7,909 bases of DNA from SIG205 sp045545595 (GTDB lineage Bacteria > Bacillota_I > Bacilli_A > RF39 > UBA660). Positions 1 to 6,427 of the stretch are shown piece after piece (position 1 is the stretch's first letter; the number at the start of each line of letters is the position of its first letter). The translations under genes and the position numbers were made by a program. The stretch is from assembly GCA_045545595.1 (NCBI GenBank), contig JAZQBG010000009.1, forward strand, positions 1-7,909, read 5' to 3'. Below the pieces are notes generated by a model. That model was not told where the DNA came from, made no database searches, and saw only the letters and a program-made list of their open reading frames with translations.

Positions 1-96
1 TATATTGAATACTATAATAATTATAGATATCAATGGAATTTAAAAAAGATGACTCCGGTACAATACCGAAATCATCTGTTTGAATCCATTGTCTAA
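1..96 (+). CDS. IS3-family transposase (OrfB), C-terminal fragment
   Basis: Frame 1 is open from the window edge to a TAA at 94-96 and encodes 31 residues. They carry the hallmark C-terminus of IS3-family DDE transposases of the IS150 type: YIEYYNNYRYQW, then LKKMTPVQYRNHL. In the family this is the tail of the rve integrase core, just after the catalytic glutamate region, and a P-Q-Y-R motif close to the stop is typical. The catalytic residues and OrfA lie outside the window. The stop codon is 38 bases from the inferred right end of the element at 134, a normal distance for an IS3 element. The reading is based on motif recognition of a short stretch, but the motif is distinctive. Confidence 0.82.
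   Translation, partial: YIEYYNNYRYQWNLKKMTPVQYRNHLFESIV
42..76 (-). terminator. Terminator-like hairpin inside the transposase end, facing incoming transcription
   Basis: Read on the minus strand, 76-48 forms a 13-bp stem (two or three G-U pairs) around a 3-base TTG loop, followed by six U at 47-42. That is a textbook intrinsic terminator. It lies within the transposase C-terminal codons but is oriented to stop transcripts entering the element from the uppS side. Inverted repeats near IS ends that block read-through are known for several IS families; that role here is inferred. Confidence 0.55.
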
Positions 97-134
97 ACTC
101 TCTCTTTTTTATTTAGTCCTTGACATTGGGTACA

Positions 135-297
135 TTTTAAAAACTTTAACACCTTTATTAAAAATATGTTCAGTTAATTTTTGTAATGTTTTACTTCCAG
201 CAAGATGACCTTCACTTCTTGATAATCCTTTATTTGTTGCCCATCTTCCATTTCCATCCATAATTATTGCGACATGATTTGGTATTTTTGTATTCAT
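135..297 (-). pseudogene. uppS: Undecaprenyl diphosphate synthase, N-terminal fragment cut by an IS element
   Basis: The first 54 residues match UppS (cis-prenyltransferase), which extends farnesyl diphosphate to the C55 lipid carrier for peptidoglycan and other wall polymers. Visible are IPNHVAIIMDGNGRWA, with the catalytic Asp14 and the diphosphate-binding GNGRW, then the RSEGHLAGSKT helix region. Family members are about 240-260 residues. Homology ends at 135, where the IS3-type element begins; the frame then runs 8 foreign codons to a TAA at 109-111. The ATG at 297 is preceded by AAGGAG at good spacing and by a consensus promoter, so the 5' end looks functional while the product would lack most of its fold. 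Loss of UppS is normally lethal, so a second synthase or a mixed population is likely. Confidence 0.85.
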
Positions 298-324
298 ATA
301 CTTCTCCTTCTCTTCTGAATATTA

Positions 325-353
325 ATTATATATATATTTTATTATTTTTTCAA
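325..353 (-). promoter_or_regulatory. Sigma-A-type promoter of uppS
   Basis: On the minus strand TTGAAA (353-348) and TATAAT (330-325) are separated by exactly 17 bases. The -10 box is perfect and the -35 box has one mismatch to TTGACA. It lies between the valS terminator and the uppS ribosome binding site and would give a leader of roughly 20 bases. The region is very AT-rich, but this combination is strong. Confidence 0.7.
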
Positions 354-375
354 TAAATTTATAATTGTTTACATA

Positions 376-402
376 ACAAAAGGAAAGTATTTCTACTTTC
401 CT
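376..402 (-). terminator. Intrinsic terminator at the end of valS
   Basis: A 9-bp perfect stem (402-394 with 389-381) closes a GAAA tetraloop and is followed by TTTTG. The upstream arm and loop contain the last codons and the TAG stop of valS, so the terminator is built into the end of the gene. It separates the valS operon from the independently promoted uppS. Confidence 0.8.
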
Positions 403-2966
403 AAATTTTTTAATTGACTAGCTATAGTTTGTAATTTTGTTTTTTCAATAAGTAACATTTCTCTATCTTTATTAACTACAGCTTCTGGTGCTTTATTTAC
501 ATAATTTTCATTTGATAATAAGTTTTCTCTTCTTCTAATTGATACTATTAAAGCGTCTTGTTCTTTTGTTAATCTTTCTATTTCTGCTTTGTTATCTATA
601 ACTTTAATAAACGAAATAGTAAATGTCGCAAATGTTAGTGGTACTTCTATATAAGATAATCCATCTAAATCAAAGCTACCAGTTAATTTGATATCTTCAT
701 CATCAAGTTTTAATAATTTTTGAAGTATTAATTTAGTATCATCAATAAATTCTTCTTCACCTTTATTATAAACAAGATTAAATTCTTTTATATTGTTTTC
801 TAATTTTATAGTTCTTATGGATTTAATTAATTCAATTACATTATCTATAGTTTTATCTGTGAATATAAAATCCTTATTATATGCTGGATATTCACTAATC
901 ATAATGCTTCCACTATTACCTGGTAAGTTAGTCCAGATTTCTTCTGTAACATATGGCATGAATGGATGTAACATTTTAAGTATTTGATTTAATACATGTA
1001 ATAATACACTCTTAGTTGTATCATTCATATTAGTTTTAGCTAGTTCTATATACCAGTCACAGAATTCATTCCATGTAAAGTTATATAATTCACTACCTAC
1101 AACATGGAAATCATATCTTTCCATATTTTTAGTTACATTTTTAATAGTATTATTTAGTTTATTTAATATCCATTTATCTTGATTTGATAAATTATCTAAC
1201 GAATAATTTTCTAAGGTAAAATCTTCAAGATTCATCATAACAAATCTAGAGGCATTCCATAATTTATTTATAAAATTCCATGTTGATTTAACTTTTTCAA
1301 TATCAAATCTTAAATCTGTACCAGGCGCAGATGAAGTTGTTAAGAAGTATCTTAGTGAATCTGCTCCATATTCTTCTATAACATCCATAGGATCTATTCC
1401 ATTACCAAGACTCTTACTCATTTTTCTTCCTTGGCTATCTCTTATTAAACCATGAATCAAACAGTCTTTAAATGGTCTTTCATCCATAAATTTTAAACCT
1501 TGGAATACCATTCTACAAACCCAGAAAGGAATAATATCATATCCAGTTACTAATACATTATTAGGATAATATCTTTTTAATAATTCGGTGTTTTCTGGCC
1601 AACCTAATGTACTAAATGGCCATAACGCACTACTAAACCAAGTATCAAGTACATCACTATCTTGTACCCAACCTTCTTCAGTTGGTGCCTCATATCCTAC
1701 GTATACTTCATCCTCTTTATACCATGCAGGAATTCTATGCCCCCACCATAATTGTCTTGAAATACACCAATCATATGTAATTTCCATCCAATGATTTTGT
1801 ATCTTTTCATATCTTTCTGGTACAAAGTTAACTTTAGTATCTTTATCTTTTTGATTTTCTAATACTCTATCAGCAAGAGGTCTCATTTTAACAAACCATT
1901 GTTTAGATAAGTATGGTTCAACCATTACATCAGTTCTTTCAGAGTGACCTACTGAATGAACTATTTTTTCTATATCAATTAATAAATTTTGCCTAGTTAA
2001 TTCTTCTATAACTTTTTCTCTAGCTTCAAATCTATCCATTCCATTACAAATAGATGCATTTTCATTCATTGTTCCATCTGGATTCATAACGTTTACTCTA
2101 GGTAAGTTGTGTCTATTACCTACTTCAAAGTCGTTAGGATCGTGAGCTGGTGTAATTTTAACTACACCTGTTCCAAATTCAGGGTCAGCATGTTCATCCC
2201 CTACAATTGGTATTGCTTTATTTACAATTGGAAGTATTACATTTTTACCGATAAGATGTTTATATCTTTCATCCTCTGGATTTACTGCAACTGCTGTATC
2301 ACCAAATAATGTTTCAGGTCTTGTAGTCGCAACTTCTAAGTAGTCATTAGAATCTTCTATCATGTATTTTATATGATAAAATGCCCCTTCTACATCTTTA
2401 TAAATAACTTCTTCATTTGATAAAGCTGTCATTGCTTCAGGATCCCAGTTTATTATTCTTTCTCCACGATAAATTAATCCTTCATTATAAAGAGTTACAA
2501 ATACATGCTTTACAGCATCTGATAATCCTTCATCTAGTGTAAATCTTTCTTTTGTATAGTCTAGACTTAATCCCATTTTAGCCCATTGTTCATGAATATT
2601 TTCTGCATATTCTTCTTTCCAAGCCCATGCATGTTTAAGCCATTCTTCTCTATCCATACTTCTAGGATTAATACCTTCATCTTTTAGTTTTCTATCAATT
2701 TTAGCTTGTGTTGCAATACCCGCATGGTCCATTCCTGGTAACCACAATGCATCATAACCACACATTCTTTTATATCTAATAATTATATCTTGAAGTGTTG
2801 TATCCCATGCATGACCTAAATGTAATTTGCCTGTTACATTTGGTGGTGGGATAACTATACAAAAAGGTTCTTTAGATAAATCTCCACTTTTGAAATATCC
2901 ATTTTCTTTCCATGTATTATATTTATTTAATTCTGTTTGTTTATGATCATATTTTTTATCTAACAT
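393..2966 (-). CDS. valS: Valyl-tRNA synthetase
   Basis: Cytoplasmic class I synthetase that attaches valine to tRNA-Val. The 857 residues cover the full family architecture (typically about 880 in Bacilli). The N-terminal catalytic half has PPPNVTGKLHLGH, with the HIGH motif as HLGH at 49-52, and GMDHAGIATQ. The CP1 editing domain, which hydrolyses mischarged Thr-tRNA, spans about 200-345 with ATTRPETLFGDTA and HDPNDF. The KMSKS signature is exact at 515-519 (GRKMSKSLGNG). The anticodon-binding domain follows, and residues about 789-857 form the C-terminal tRNA-binding coiled coil. The ATG at 2966 overlaps the upstream HD gene by 7 bases (ATGTTAG), with GGAGGAA just upstream inside that gene, so the two are probably translationally coupled. 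Expression is controlled by the valine T-box ahead of the HD gene. One mild oddity is Pro480 in GYDIIPFW, where Phe is common in Bacilli. Confidence 0.98.
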   Translation of the reverse strand: MLDKKYDHKQTELNKYNTWKENGYFKSGDLSKEPFCIVIPPPNVTGKLHLGHAWDTTLQDIIIRYKRMCGYDALWLPGMDHAGIATQAKIDRKLKDEGINPRSMDREEWLKHAWAWKEEYAENIHEQWAKMGLSLDYTKERFTLDEGLSDAVKHVFVTLYNEGLIYRGERIINWDPEAMTALSNEEVIYKDVEGAFYHIKYMIEDSNDYLEVATTRPETLFGDTAVAVNPEDERYKHLIGKNVILPIVNKAIPIVGDEHADPEFGTGVVKITPAHDPNDFEVGNRHNLPRVNVMNPDGTMNENASICNGMDRFEAREKVIEELTRQNLLIDIEKIVHSVGHSERTDVMVEPYLSKQWFVKMRPLADRVLENQKDKDTKVNFVPERYEKIQNHWMEITYDWCISRQLWWGHRIPAWYKEDEVYVGYEAPTEEGWVQDSDVLDTWFSSALWPFSTLGWPENTELLKRYYPNNVLVTGYDIIPFWVCRMVFQGLKFMDERPFKDCLIHGLIRDSQGRKMSKSLGNGIDPMDVIEEYGADSLRYFLTTSSAPGTDLRFDIEKVKSTWNFINKLWNASRFVMMNLEDFTLENYSLDNLSNQDKWILNKLNNTIKNVTKNMERYDFHVVGSELYNFTWNEFCDWYIELAKTNMNDTTKSVLLHVLNQILKMLHPFMPYVTEEIWTNLPGNSGSIMISEYPAYNKDFIFTDKTIDNVIELIKSIRTIKLENNIKEFNLVYNKGEEEFIDDTKLILQKLLKLDDEDIKLTGSFDLDGLSYIEVPLTFATFTISFIKVIDNKAEIERLTKEQDALIVSIRRRENLLSNENYVNKAPEAVVNKDREMLLIEKTKLQTIASQLKNLGK

Positions 2967-3697
2967 AAATTTTCCTCCATTACTTTTCTAACTTTATTTA
3001 CGATTTTCTCAAATATTTCTCTATTATCTTCTGATACATTAATACAAGAAATAAAATCTTCTAAATAATTCTTATCATTTAATATTTTAAAACTTTGTTT
3101 ATAGTTAATATCGTAGACGAGTGCAAAATCTAATATTATTTTTTCTGATTTATTATCAATTAAATTATAATCTACTTGTCTTTCTGATTCAAAATAATCA
3201 ATTATTTCATCTTTTATGTCTTCTATTAAATTTTTTTCATATTCTGTTGACATAACTCTAAATATATCTATTTTATCGGCATCTCTAATTATTTTACAAA
3301 ACATTAATGTTCTTTCATCTAAATTATTTGGAATTGACATTTTATTATGATGTTTAACCGCATTATAAATAATTTCATCATGTTTATTTGATGTTATAAA
3401 ATCCCTAATCAAGTTATCTTCAAATAATATTTTGACGCCATATAAAGCATGATCAAAATCTTTGTCTTTAAAATTATCAAATCTTTTTGCTTGTTCAAAA
3501 CGTCCTATATCATGTAACAATCCAATAAGTTTCGCTAATTCTATATCTTCCTCGCTCAGATTAAGAGAAGTTGCTAAAAGTTCACTTATTTCTGCTACCT
3601 GATATGTATGTTTATGTTTTAGTTTAATTTTATGATCATTTAAATCATAATTTTGAATATAATTTTCGAATGCATTAATCGCTTTATTATAATCCAC
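2960..3697 (-). CDS. HD-domain metal-dependent phosphohydrolase, T-box-controlled, upstream of valS
   Basis: A soluble 245-residue protein of the HD hydrolase superfamily. The metal-ligand motifs are in order: His30 (KHKHTYQVA), His62-Asp63 (GLLHDIGRFEQ), His83 (DHALYG), His116-His117 (AVKHHNKM) and Asp139/Asp141 (IIRDADKID). This pattern is typical of HD proteins acting on phosphoesters or nucleotides; the substrate cannot be told from sequence, and no RelA, GAF or GGDEF domain is attached. The start is GTG at 3697, chosen because GAGGTGA sits a few bases upstream, directly after the T-box terminator. The gene ends within the start of valS (7-base overlap), so both belong to one tRNA-Val-sensing transcript. 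A link to translation or valine stress is inferred from that context only. Confidence 0.88.
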   Translation of the reverse strand: MDYNKAINAFENYIQNYDLNDHKIKLKHKHTYQVAEISELLATSLNLSEEDIELAKLIGLLHDIGRFEQAKRFDNFKDKDFDHALYGVKILFEDNLIRDFITSNKHDEIIYNAVKHHNKMSIPNNLDERTLMFCKIIRDADKIDIFRVMSTEYEKNLIEDIKDEIIDYFESERQVDYNLIDNKSEKIILDFALVYDINYKQSFKILNDKNYLEDFISCINVSEDNREIFEKIVNKVRKVMEENLC

Positions 3698-3708
3698 TCT
3701 ATCACCTC

Positions 3709-3748
3709 AAAATAAAAAGTTATCCATCCAAATTAAGGACGAATAACT
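3709..3748 (-). terminator. Regulated terminator of the T-box leader
   Basis: A 12-bp stem pairs 3748-3737 with 3729-3718 around a 7-base loop and is followed by the T-rich run TTTTATTTT. Its 5' arm starts within the T-box element, so it is mutually exclusive with the antiterminator. The GAGGTGA ribosome binding site of the HD gene begins immediately after the T run. Confidence 0.9.
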
Positions 3749-3937
3749 CCGTGGTACCACCTTAGTTTATAACGATTGTTATACACTTATTTATTTAACG
3801 CATAATATACGTGACTTCTTAACTATTCAGAAATCAAACTCCCTAGCTACCTTCTATTATACTATTTGTTAGTTTCCACCAAACACTAACTCTCTATTAA
3901 GTAATTATAATATACTCCTCTAGTTCTTCGCTTTTTC
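3709..3937 (-). promoter_or_regulatory. T-box riboswitch (valine, specifier GUA) controlling the HD gene and valS
   Basis: A tRNA-sensing leader RNA: uncharged tRNA-Val stabilises the antiterminator and permits transcription. Stem I is closed near its base by ACUAG/CUAG pairing, has an AGGAG kink-turn-like motif, and an apical GUUAGU/ACUAAC stem whose loop contains GGUGGAA (3880-3874), the conserved GGUGNRA element. The specifier bulge GAAGGUAG contains GUA at 3850-3848, a valine codon followed by a purine. The T-box core AAGGTGGTACCACGG (about 3763-3749) has the UGGU bulge that would pair with a tRNA ending ACCA, fitting the A discriminator base of tRNA-Val. A strong terminator follows. This fills the gap of nearly 280 bases between the deacetylase and HD genes. 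Confidence 0.95.
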
Positions 3938-3943
3938 GTAATT

Positions 3944-3972
3944 ATTATAACGTAGTATTAAGTTTTTTTCAA
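3944..3972 (-). promoter_or_regulatory. Sigma-A-type promoter of the T-box/HD/valS operon
   Basis: On the minus strand TTGAAA (3972-3967) and TATAAT (3949-3944) are separated by 17 bases, placing the transcript start near 3937, just before T-box Stem I. The -35 box is only four bases beyond the stop codon of the upstream deacetylase gene, leaving no room for a separate deacetylase terminator; none is visible. Confidence 0.8.
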
Positions 3973-3975
3973 GTA

Positions 3976-5226
3976 CTAATATTTAATAACATTTTTATCT
4001 GTTATTCCTAATGATGATTCTTTATCTTGTGGTATTACAATATTATCTTTATTACCATCTGATATATATTTAGTTGTTTTTAATGATTCAAATGATGCAG
4101 TTATATCAAATTCTTTACCATCATTGTCATAAGCTCTAATTCTTTTTAAGAAGGTTTTATCAAAGTTTTTATTAAATGGTGAAACTTCACTCATCCATCC
4201 AACTCTTAGTGCAGAAATAGTATTGTACTCTTTTCCGTTATATGTTCCATTTAATATGTACTCAAAATTACTGTGACTTTTATCACCAGGACTACCATAA
4301 GGTAATGCGACTATATTTACATATTTACCAGGTATTATACTTTCTAATAATTCATACATAAATCCTACTTCTTGTTGAGATTTTGAAGAATCTGCAGTTC
4401 TAAAGTTTACATGATTTTTAGTATGATTACCTACATCATAACCATTATCTACTAACCATTTTAATATTTCTTCATTATATTCACTTTGACCAAATAATCC
4501 ATTCATAACAAAGAATGTTGCAGTAACATCAAAGTCTGGATATTTTTTCTTAAATTCTTCTAATATACCAACCGCACAATTAGGATCTATTTGTAAAGTG
4601 CCATCTTCATTTCTACCTAATACATTAAAGTTAGTCTTATCACCATCATCAAATGTTAATAATAATGGACTTTTACCTAATTCAGTATTGATATCACCAT
4701 TGACATAATCTATTAGTCTAACCATTCTGTATCCTTCGCTATAATAAAACTCCAAATCAGCTCTAAAGGCTTCAGCAGTTCTATTATATCCATCTACATC
4801 TACATTCCCACCTGTATGTCCTGTTTCAGAACTAGGCATATCTATTATCTTATGATACATCATTATCGGTACATTACCTAATTCATTTACTCCATATTCT
4901 TTATATACAGTTTCATCTATTTTACCTTTTGAAATAGTTATAATTAGCTTGTCCTCTTTGTTTATTTTAGAATCTTTTTCAATACTTTGATTAATTACTT
5001 TATCTTTTTCTATTTCTTCATTATATTCATACTTTAATTCTAATTCTAGATTATTAGCATCACTATATTCCTCTACTTCATTAATAGTTTTATTAGTTAA
5101 ATCAACCATTTTATTAGAATCAGTTTTTGCATCATTATTCTTAGGTAAATTAACAACTATCAAAGCTATAACAAAAATAACTATTAACATTATTATTATA
5201 TTTTTTAATTTTAATCTTTTCTTCAT
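3976..5226 (-). CDS. Membrane-anchored PASTA plus polysaccharide deacetylase (NodB-like) protein
   Basis: A 416-residue exported carbohydrate esterase family 4-type protein. A lysine-rich start (MKKRLKLK) and one hydrophobic segment at about 9-26 without a clear cleavage site suggest an N-terminal anchor with the rest outside. Residues about 38-101 resemble a PASTA repeat (MVDLTNKTINEVEEYS... VINQSIEKDSKINKEDKLIITISKG), a domain known to bind peptidoglycan or muropeptides. The NodB domain follows: MMYHK at 122-126, LTFDDG with Asp193-Asp194, the zinc motif HTKNH (His268, His272), and ALPYG at 307-311, where the usual Arg of RxPYG is absent. It probably removes acetyl groups from wall glycan. 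The ATG at 5226 was chosen over the TTG at 5259 and ATG at 5238 because GGTGA precedes it at normal spacing. No convincing -35 box was found. It sits alone between the ysxE and valS units. Confidence 0.9.
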   Translation of the reverse strand: MKKRLKLKNIIIMLIVIFVIALIVVNLPKNNDAKTDSNKMVDLTNKTINEVEEYSDANNLELELKYEYNEEIEKDKVINQSIEKDSKINKEDKLIITISKGKIDETVYKEYGVNELGNVPIMMYHKIIDMPSSETGHTGGNVDVDGYNRTAEAFRADLEFYYSEGYRMVRLIDYVNGDINTELGKSPLLLTFDDGDKTNFNVLGRNEDGTLQIDPNCAVGILEEFKKKYPDFDVTATFFVMNGLFGQSEYNEEILKWLVDNGYDVGNHTKNHVNFRTADSSKSQQEVGFMYELLESIIPGKYVNIVALPYGSPGDKSHSNFEYILNGTYNGKEYNTISALRVGWMSEVSPFNKNFDKTFLKRIRAYDNDGKEFDITASFESLKTTKYISDGNKDNIVIPQDKESSLGITDKNVIKY

Positions 5227-5321
5227 ATACTTCACCATCCTAATATTATTATACCTCAATTTAGTAATTAATACCTATACAATAATATTAATTTTACATA
5301 TATTAAACTAGGTGAAGTTTT

Positions 5322-5504
5322 ATGTGGAGAAGATGGTGTTGTCGTGGTGGTCCATTTTGGATATTTGGTATATTCATCTTAGGTATAATAATATTCTATC
5401 AAGTTTTTTTACTTCTTATCTTATTTTTCTCTATTCATACATTAATATTGTTAGTAGAACTTTGTCTTCTTGTATTCTTTTTAACTCATGTTATTTGGTT
5501 TTAA
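5322..5504 (+). CDS. Small hydrophobic membrane protein (60 residues), unknown function
   Basis: I do not recognise this protein. It begins MWRRWCCRGGPFW: a short basic N-terminus with a Cys6-Cys7 pair and Trp residues. It is then almost wholly hydrophobic (about 12-35 and 38-60), which would make two membrane helices joined near His39, with one Glu (46) and a second His (56) in the later segment. It is judged a real gene because AGGTGA lies at 5310-5315, six bases before the ATG, and because its TAA sits in the 5' arm of a strong terminator hairpin shared with the convergent ysxE gene. It is the only complete plus-strand gene here and diverges from the deacetylase gene. A weak promoter candidate (TATACA at 5276-5281, 17 bases, TATATT at 5299-5304) could serve it. 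An overlapping plus-strand frame lacks these signals. Confidence 0.65.
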   Translation: MWRRWCCRGGPFWIFGIFILGIIIFYQVFLLLILFFSIHTLILLVELCLLVFFLTHVIWF

Positions 5505-5531
5505 AAGCTGCCTTAATTGGCAGCTTTTAAA
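5500..5531. terminator. Bidirectional intrinsic terminator between two convergent genes
   Basis: A perfect 13-bp inverted repeat (5500-5512 and 5519-5531) around TTAATT, with A runs at the outer 5' side and T runs at the outer 3' side of each strand, can terminate both the small plus-strand gene and the minus-strand ysxE. The stop codon of the plus gene (5502-5504) is in one arm and that of ysxE (5513-5515) is in the loop. Confidence 0.85.
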
Positions 5532-6427
5532 TTATAAAATTCTTTTACTAATTCTTCAGTTTTATAAATGTAATCTAGTTGTTTTCTAATTATTTTACAT
5601 GATTCTAATTCATTATCTACAAATTCTATTTTTTGTGGTATTGATAAAAGAATTAATAATAATTGTCTTTCTTCTTCTAATAATGGATATCTTGAGTTAT
5701 ATTCATCAAATAAGTCATTAAAATCTAAATCTAAATAATGATTCCTATAAAAGTTATAAAAATCATATATCGGTATATCTTTTTTAGATTTATCCCAACT
5801 AATTAAATAAGGGTCTCTACTTCTTATTAAATGGTCTAAGTTAAGATTATTATGTAATGTTACTACTCTTTGTTTTTTATTATCCTTAACACATTCTAAC
5901 CACTTATCCAATTCTATGTTACAGAAAGTAAGACATGAGAAAATTTTTGATACATTTCTTGCGAATAAATATTCTTTTGGGCTCATATATATACTTCTTT
6001 CTACAATTATTATTAAATCGTTATAGTAGTTGTATAGATAGGTTAATTCCTTTTTAATAGTTTCATAAATCTCTTTATAAGTATCTTCATTAGCTTCTTT
6101 GTAATATGTCGTTTTATTGTGTAGTAATCCAATTAAATTAATTATGTCTAGAGCTTTTTGTTCATCTGGAGTATCTACTTCTTCAATGTATTCGTACATA
6201 TCATAGTCATCTCTATCATCATGATTTATAAGGTTGGGATAAAAATTAAAACTTCTAGATGCTAAATATTCATATAAGTTATTAACATTATTCCTGGTAT
6301 CATTATTTTTCTTTTTAAAAACAACATGCCCTTTATCCGTCTCCACAATTGTTACACTATTTTTAATTGTGTATTTAATAGGATTAAGAGCATGTTTATT
6401 TAATATATTATTTATATTATTTGTCAT
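5513..6427 (-). CDS. ysxE: YsxE/CotS-like spore coat protein, kinase-fold homologue with degenerate active site
   Basis: A 304-residue protein with features of the CotS/YsxE group, spore coat proteins of the aminoglycoside phosphotransferase-like kinase superfamily. An N-lobe strand with Lys38-Lys40 (GHVVFKKK) is followed by EYIEEV, INLIGLLHNKT and a C-lobe catalytic-loop equivalent LHNNLNLDHLI (192-201). A DFG-like position follows at ISWDKSKKDIPIYDF (Asp212). The usual HGD of active kinases reads HNN, so catalytic activity is doubtful. It overlaps the spoVID-like gene by 11 bases (ATGACAAATAA) and has no Shine-Dalgarno site, implying translation coupled to spoVID. In B. subtilis ysxE follows spoVID and precedes valS, and that order is kept here, which supports the name. 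Transcription ends at the shared hairpin at its 3' end. Sequence similarity alone would support only a distant kinase-fold call. Confidence 0.75.
   Translation of the reverse strand: MTNNINNILNKHALNPIKYTIKNSVTIVETDKGHVVFKKKNNDTRNNVNNLYEYLASRSFNFYPNLINHDDRDDYDMYEYIEEVDTPDEQKALDIINLIGLLHNKTTYYKEANEDTYKEIYETIKKELTYLYNYYNDLIIIVERSIYMSPKEYLFARNVSKIFSCLTFCNIELDKWLECVKDNKKQRVVTLHNNLNLDHLIRSRDPYLISWDKSKKDIPIYDFYNFYRNHYLDLDFNDLFDEYNSRYPLLEEERQLLLILLSIPQKIEFVDNELESCKIIRKQLDYIYKTEELVKEFYNLKAAN

Larger units (their letters stand above)
1..134 (+). mobile_element. Right end of an IS3-family insertion sequence inserted in uppS
   Basis: This is the right-hand part of an insertion sequence. It holds the C-terminus of an IS3-family transposase (1-96) followed by about 38 noncoding bases. 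The element ends with TTGACATTGGGTACA at 120-134; a terminal CA is usual for IS3-type ends. The boundary is placed at 134/135 because UppS homology read from the other side stops exactly there: the frame gives KGVKVFK and then turns into unrelated residues. The left end, left inverted repeat and target duplication are outside the window, so neither the inverted repeat nor the 3-4 bp duplication can be confirmed. Confidence 0.75.

Noticed and set aside
4..34. Imperfect 31-base palindrome around CTATAATAATTATAG
   Set aside because: It lies in codons for the conserved YYNNYRYQ segment of the transposase; an AT-rich palindrome here needs no separate explanation.
793..987. Plus-strand open frame opposite valS
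   Set aside because: It lies wholly within the well-supported valS gene and has no convincing start signals or recognisable protein features. The same holds for plus-strand frames at 1588-1794 and 2109-2309.
3960..3980. Possible terminator of the deacetylase gene at the T run
   Set aside because: On the minus strand this is an A run that forms part of the T-box promoter, and only a weak hairpin can be drawn.
5227..5259. Longer deacetylase starting at TTG 5259 or ATG 5238
   Set aside because: Neither has a properly spaced Shine-Dalgarno site, whereas ATG 5226 has GGTGA upstream and gives a classic MKKR signal-anchor start.
5312..5530. Alternative plus-strand frame overlapping the 60-residue membrane gene
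   Set aside because: Its start lies inside the AGGTGA binding site of the preferred gene and it reads through the terminator hairpin. The other frame has correct spacing and ends in the hairpin arm.
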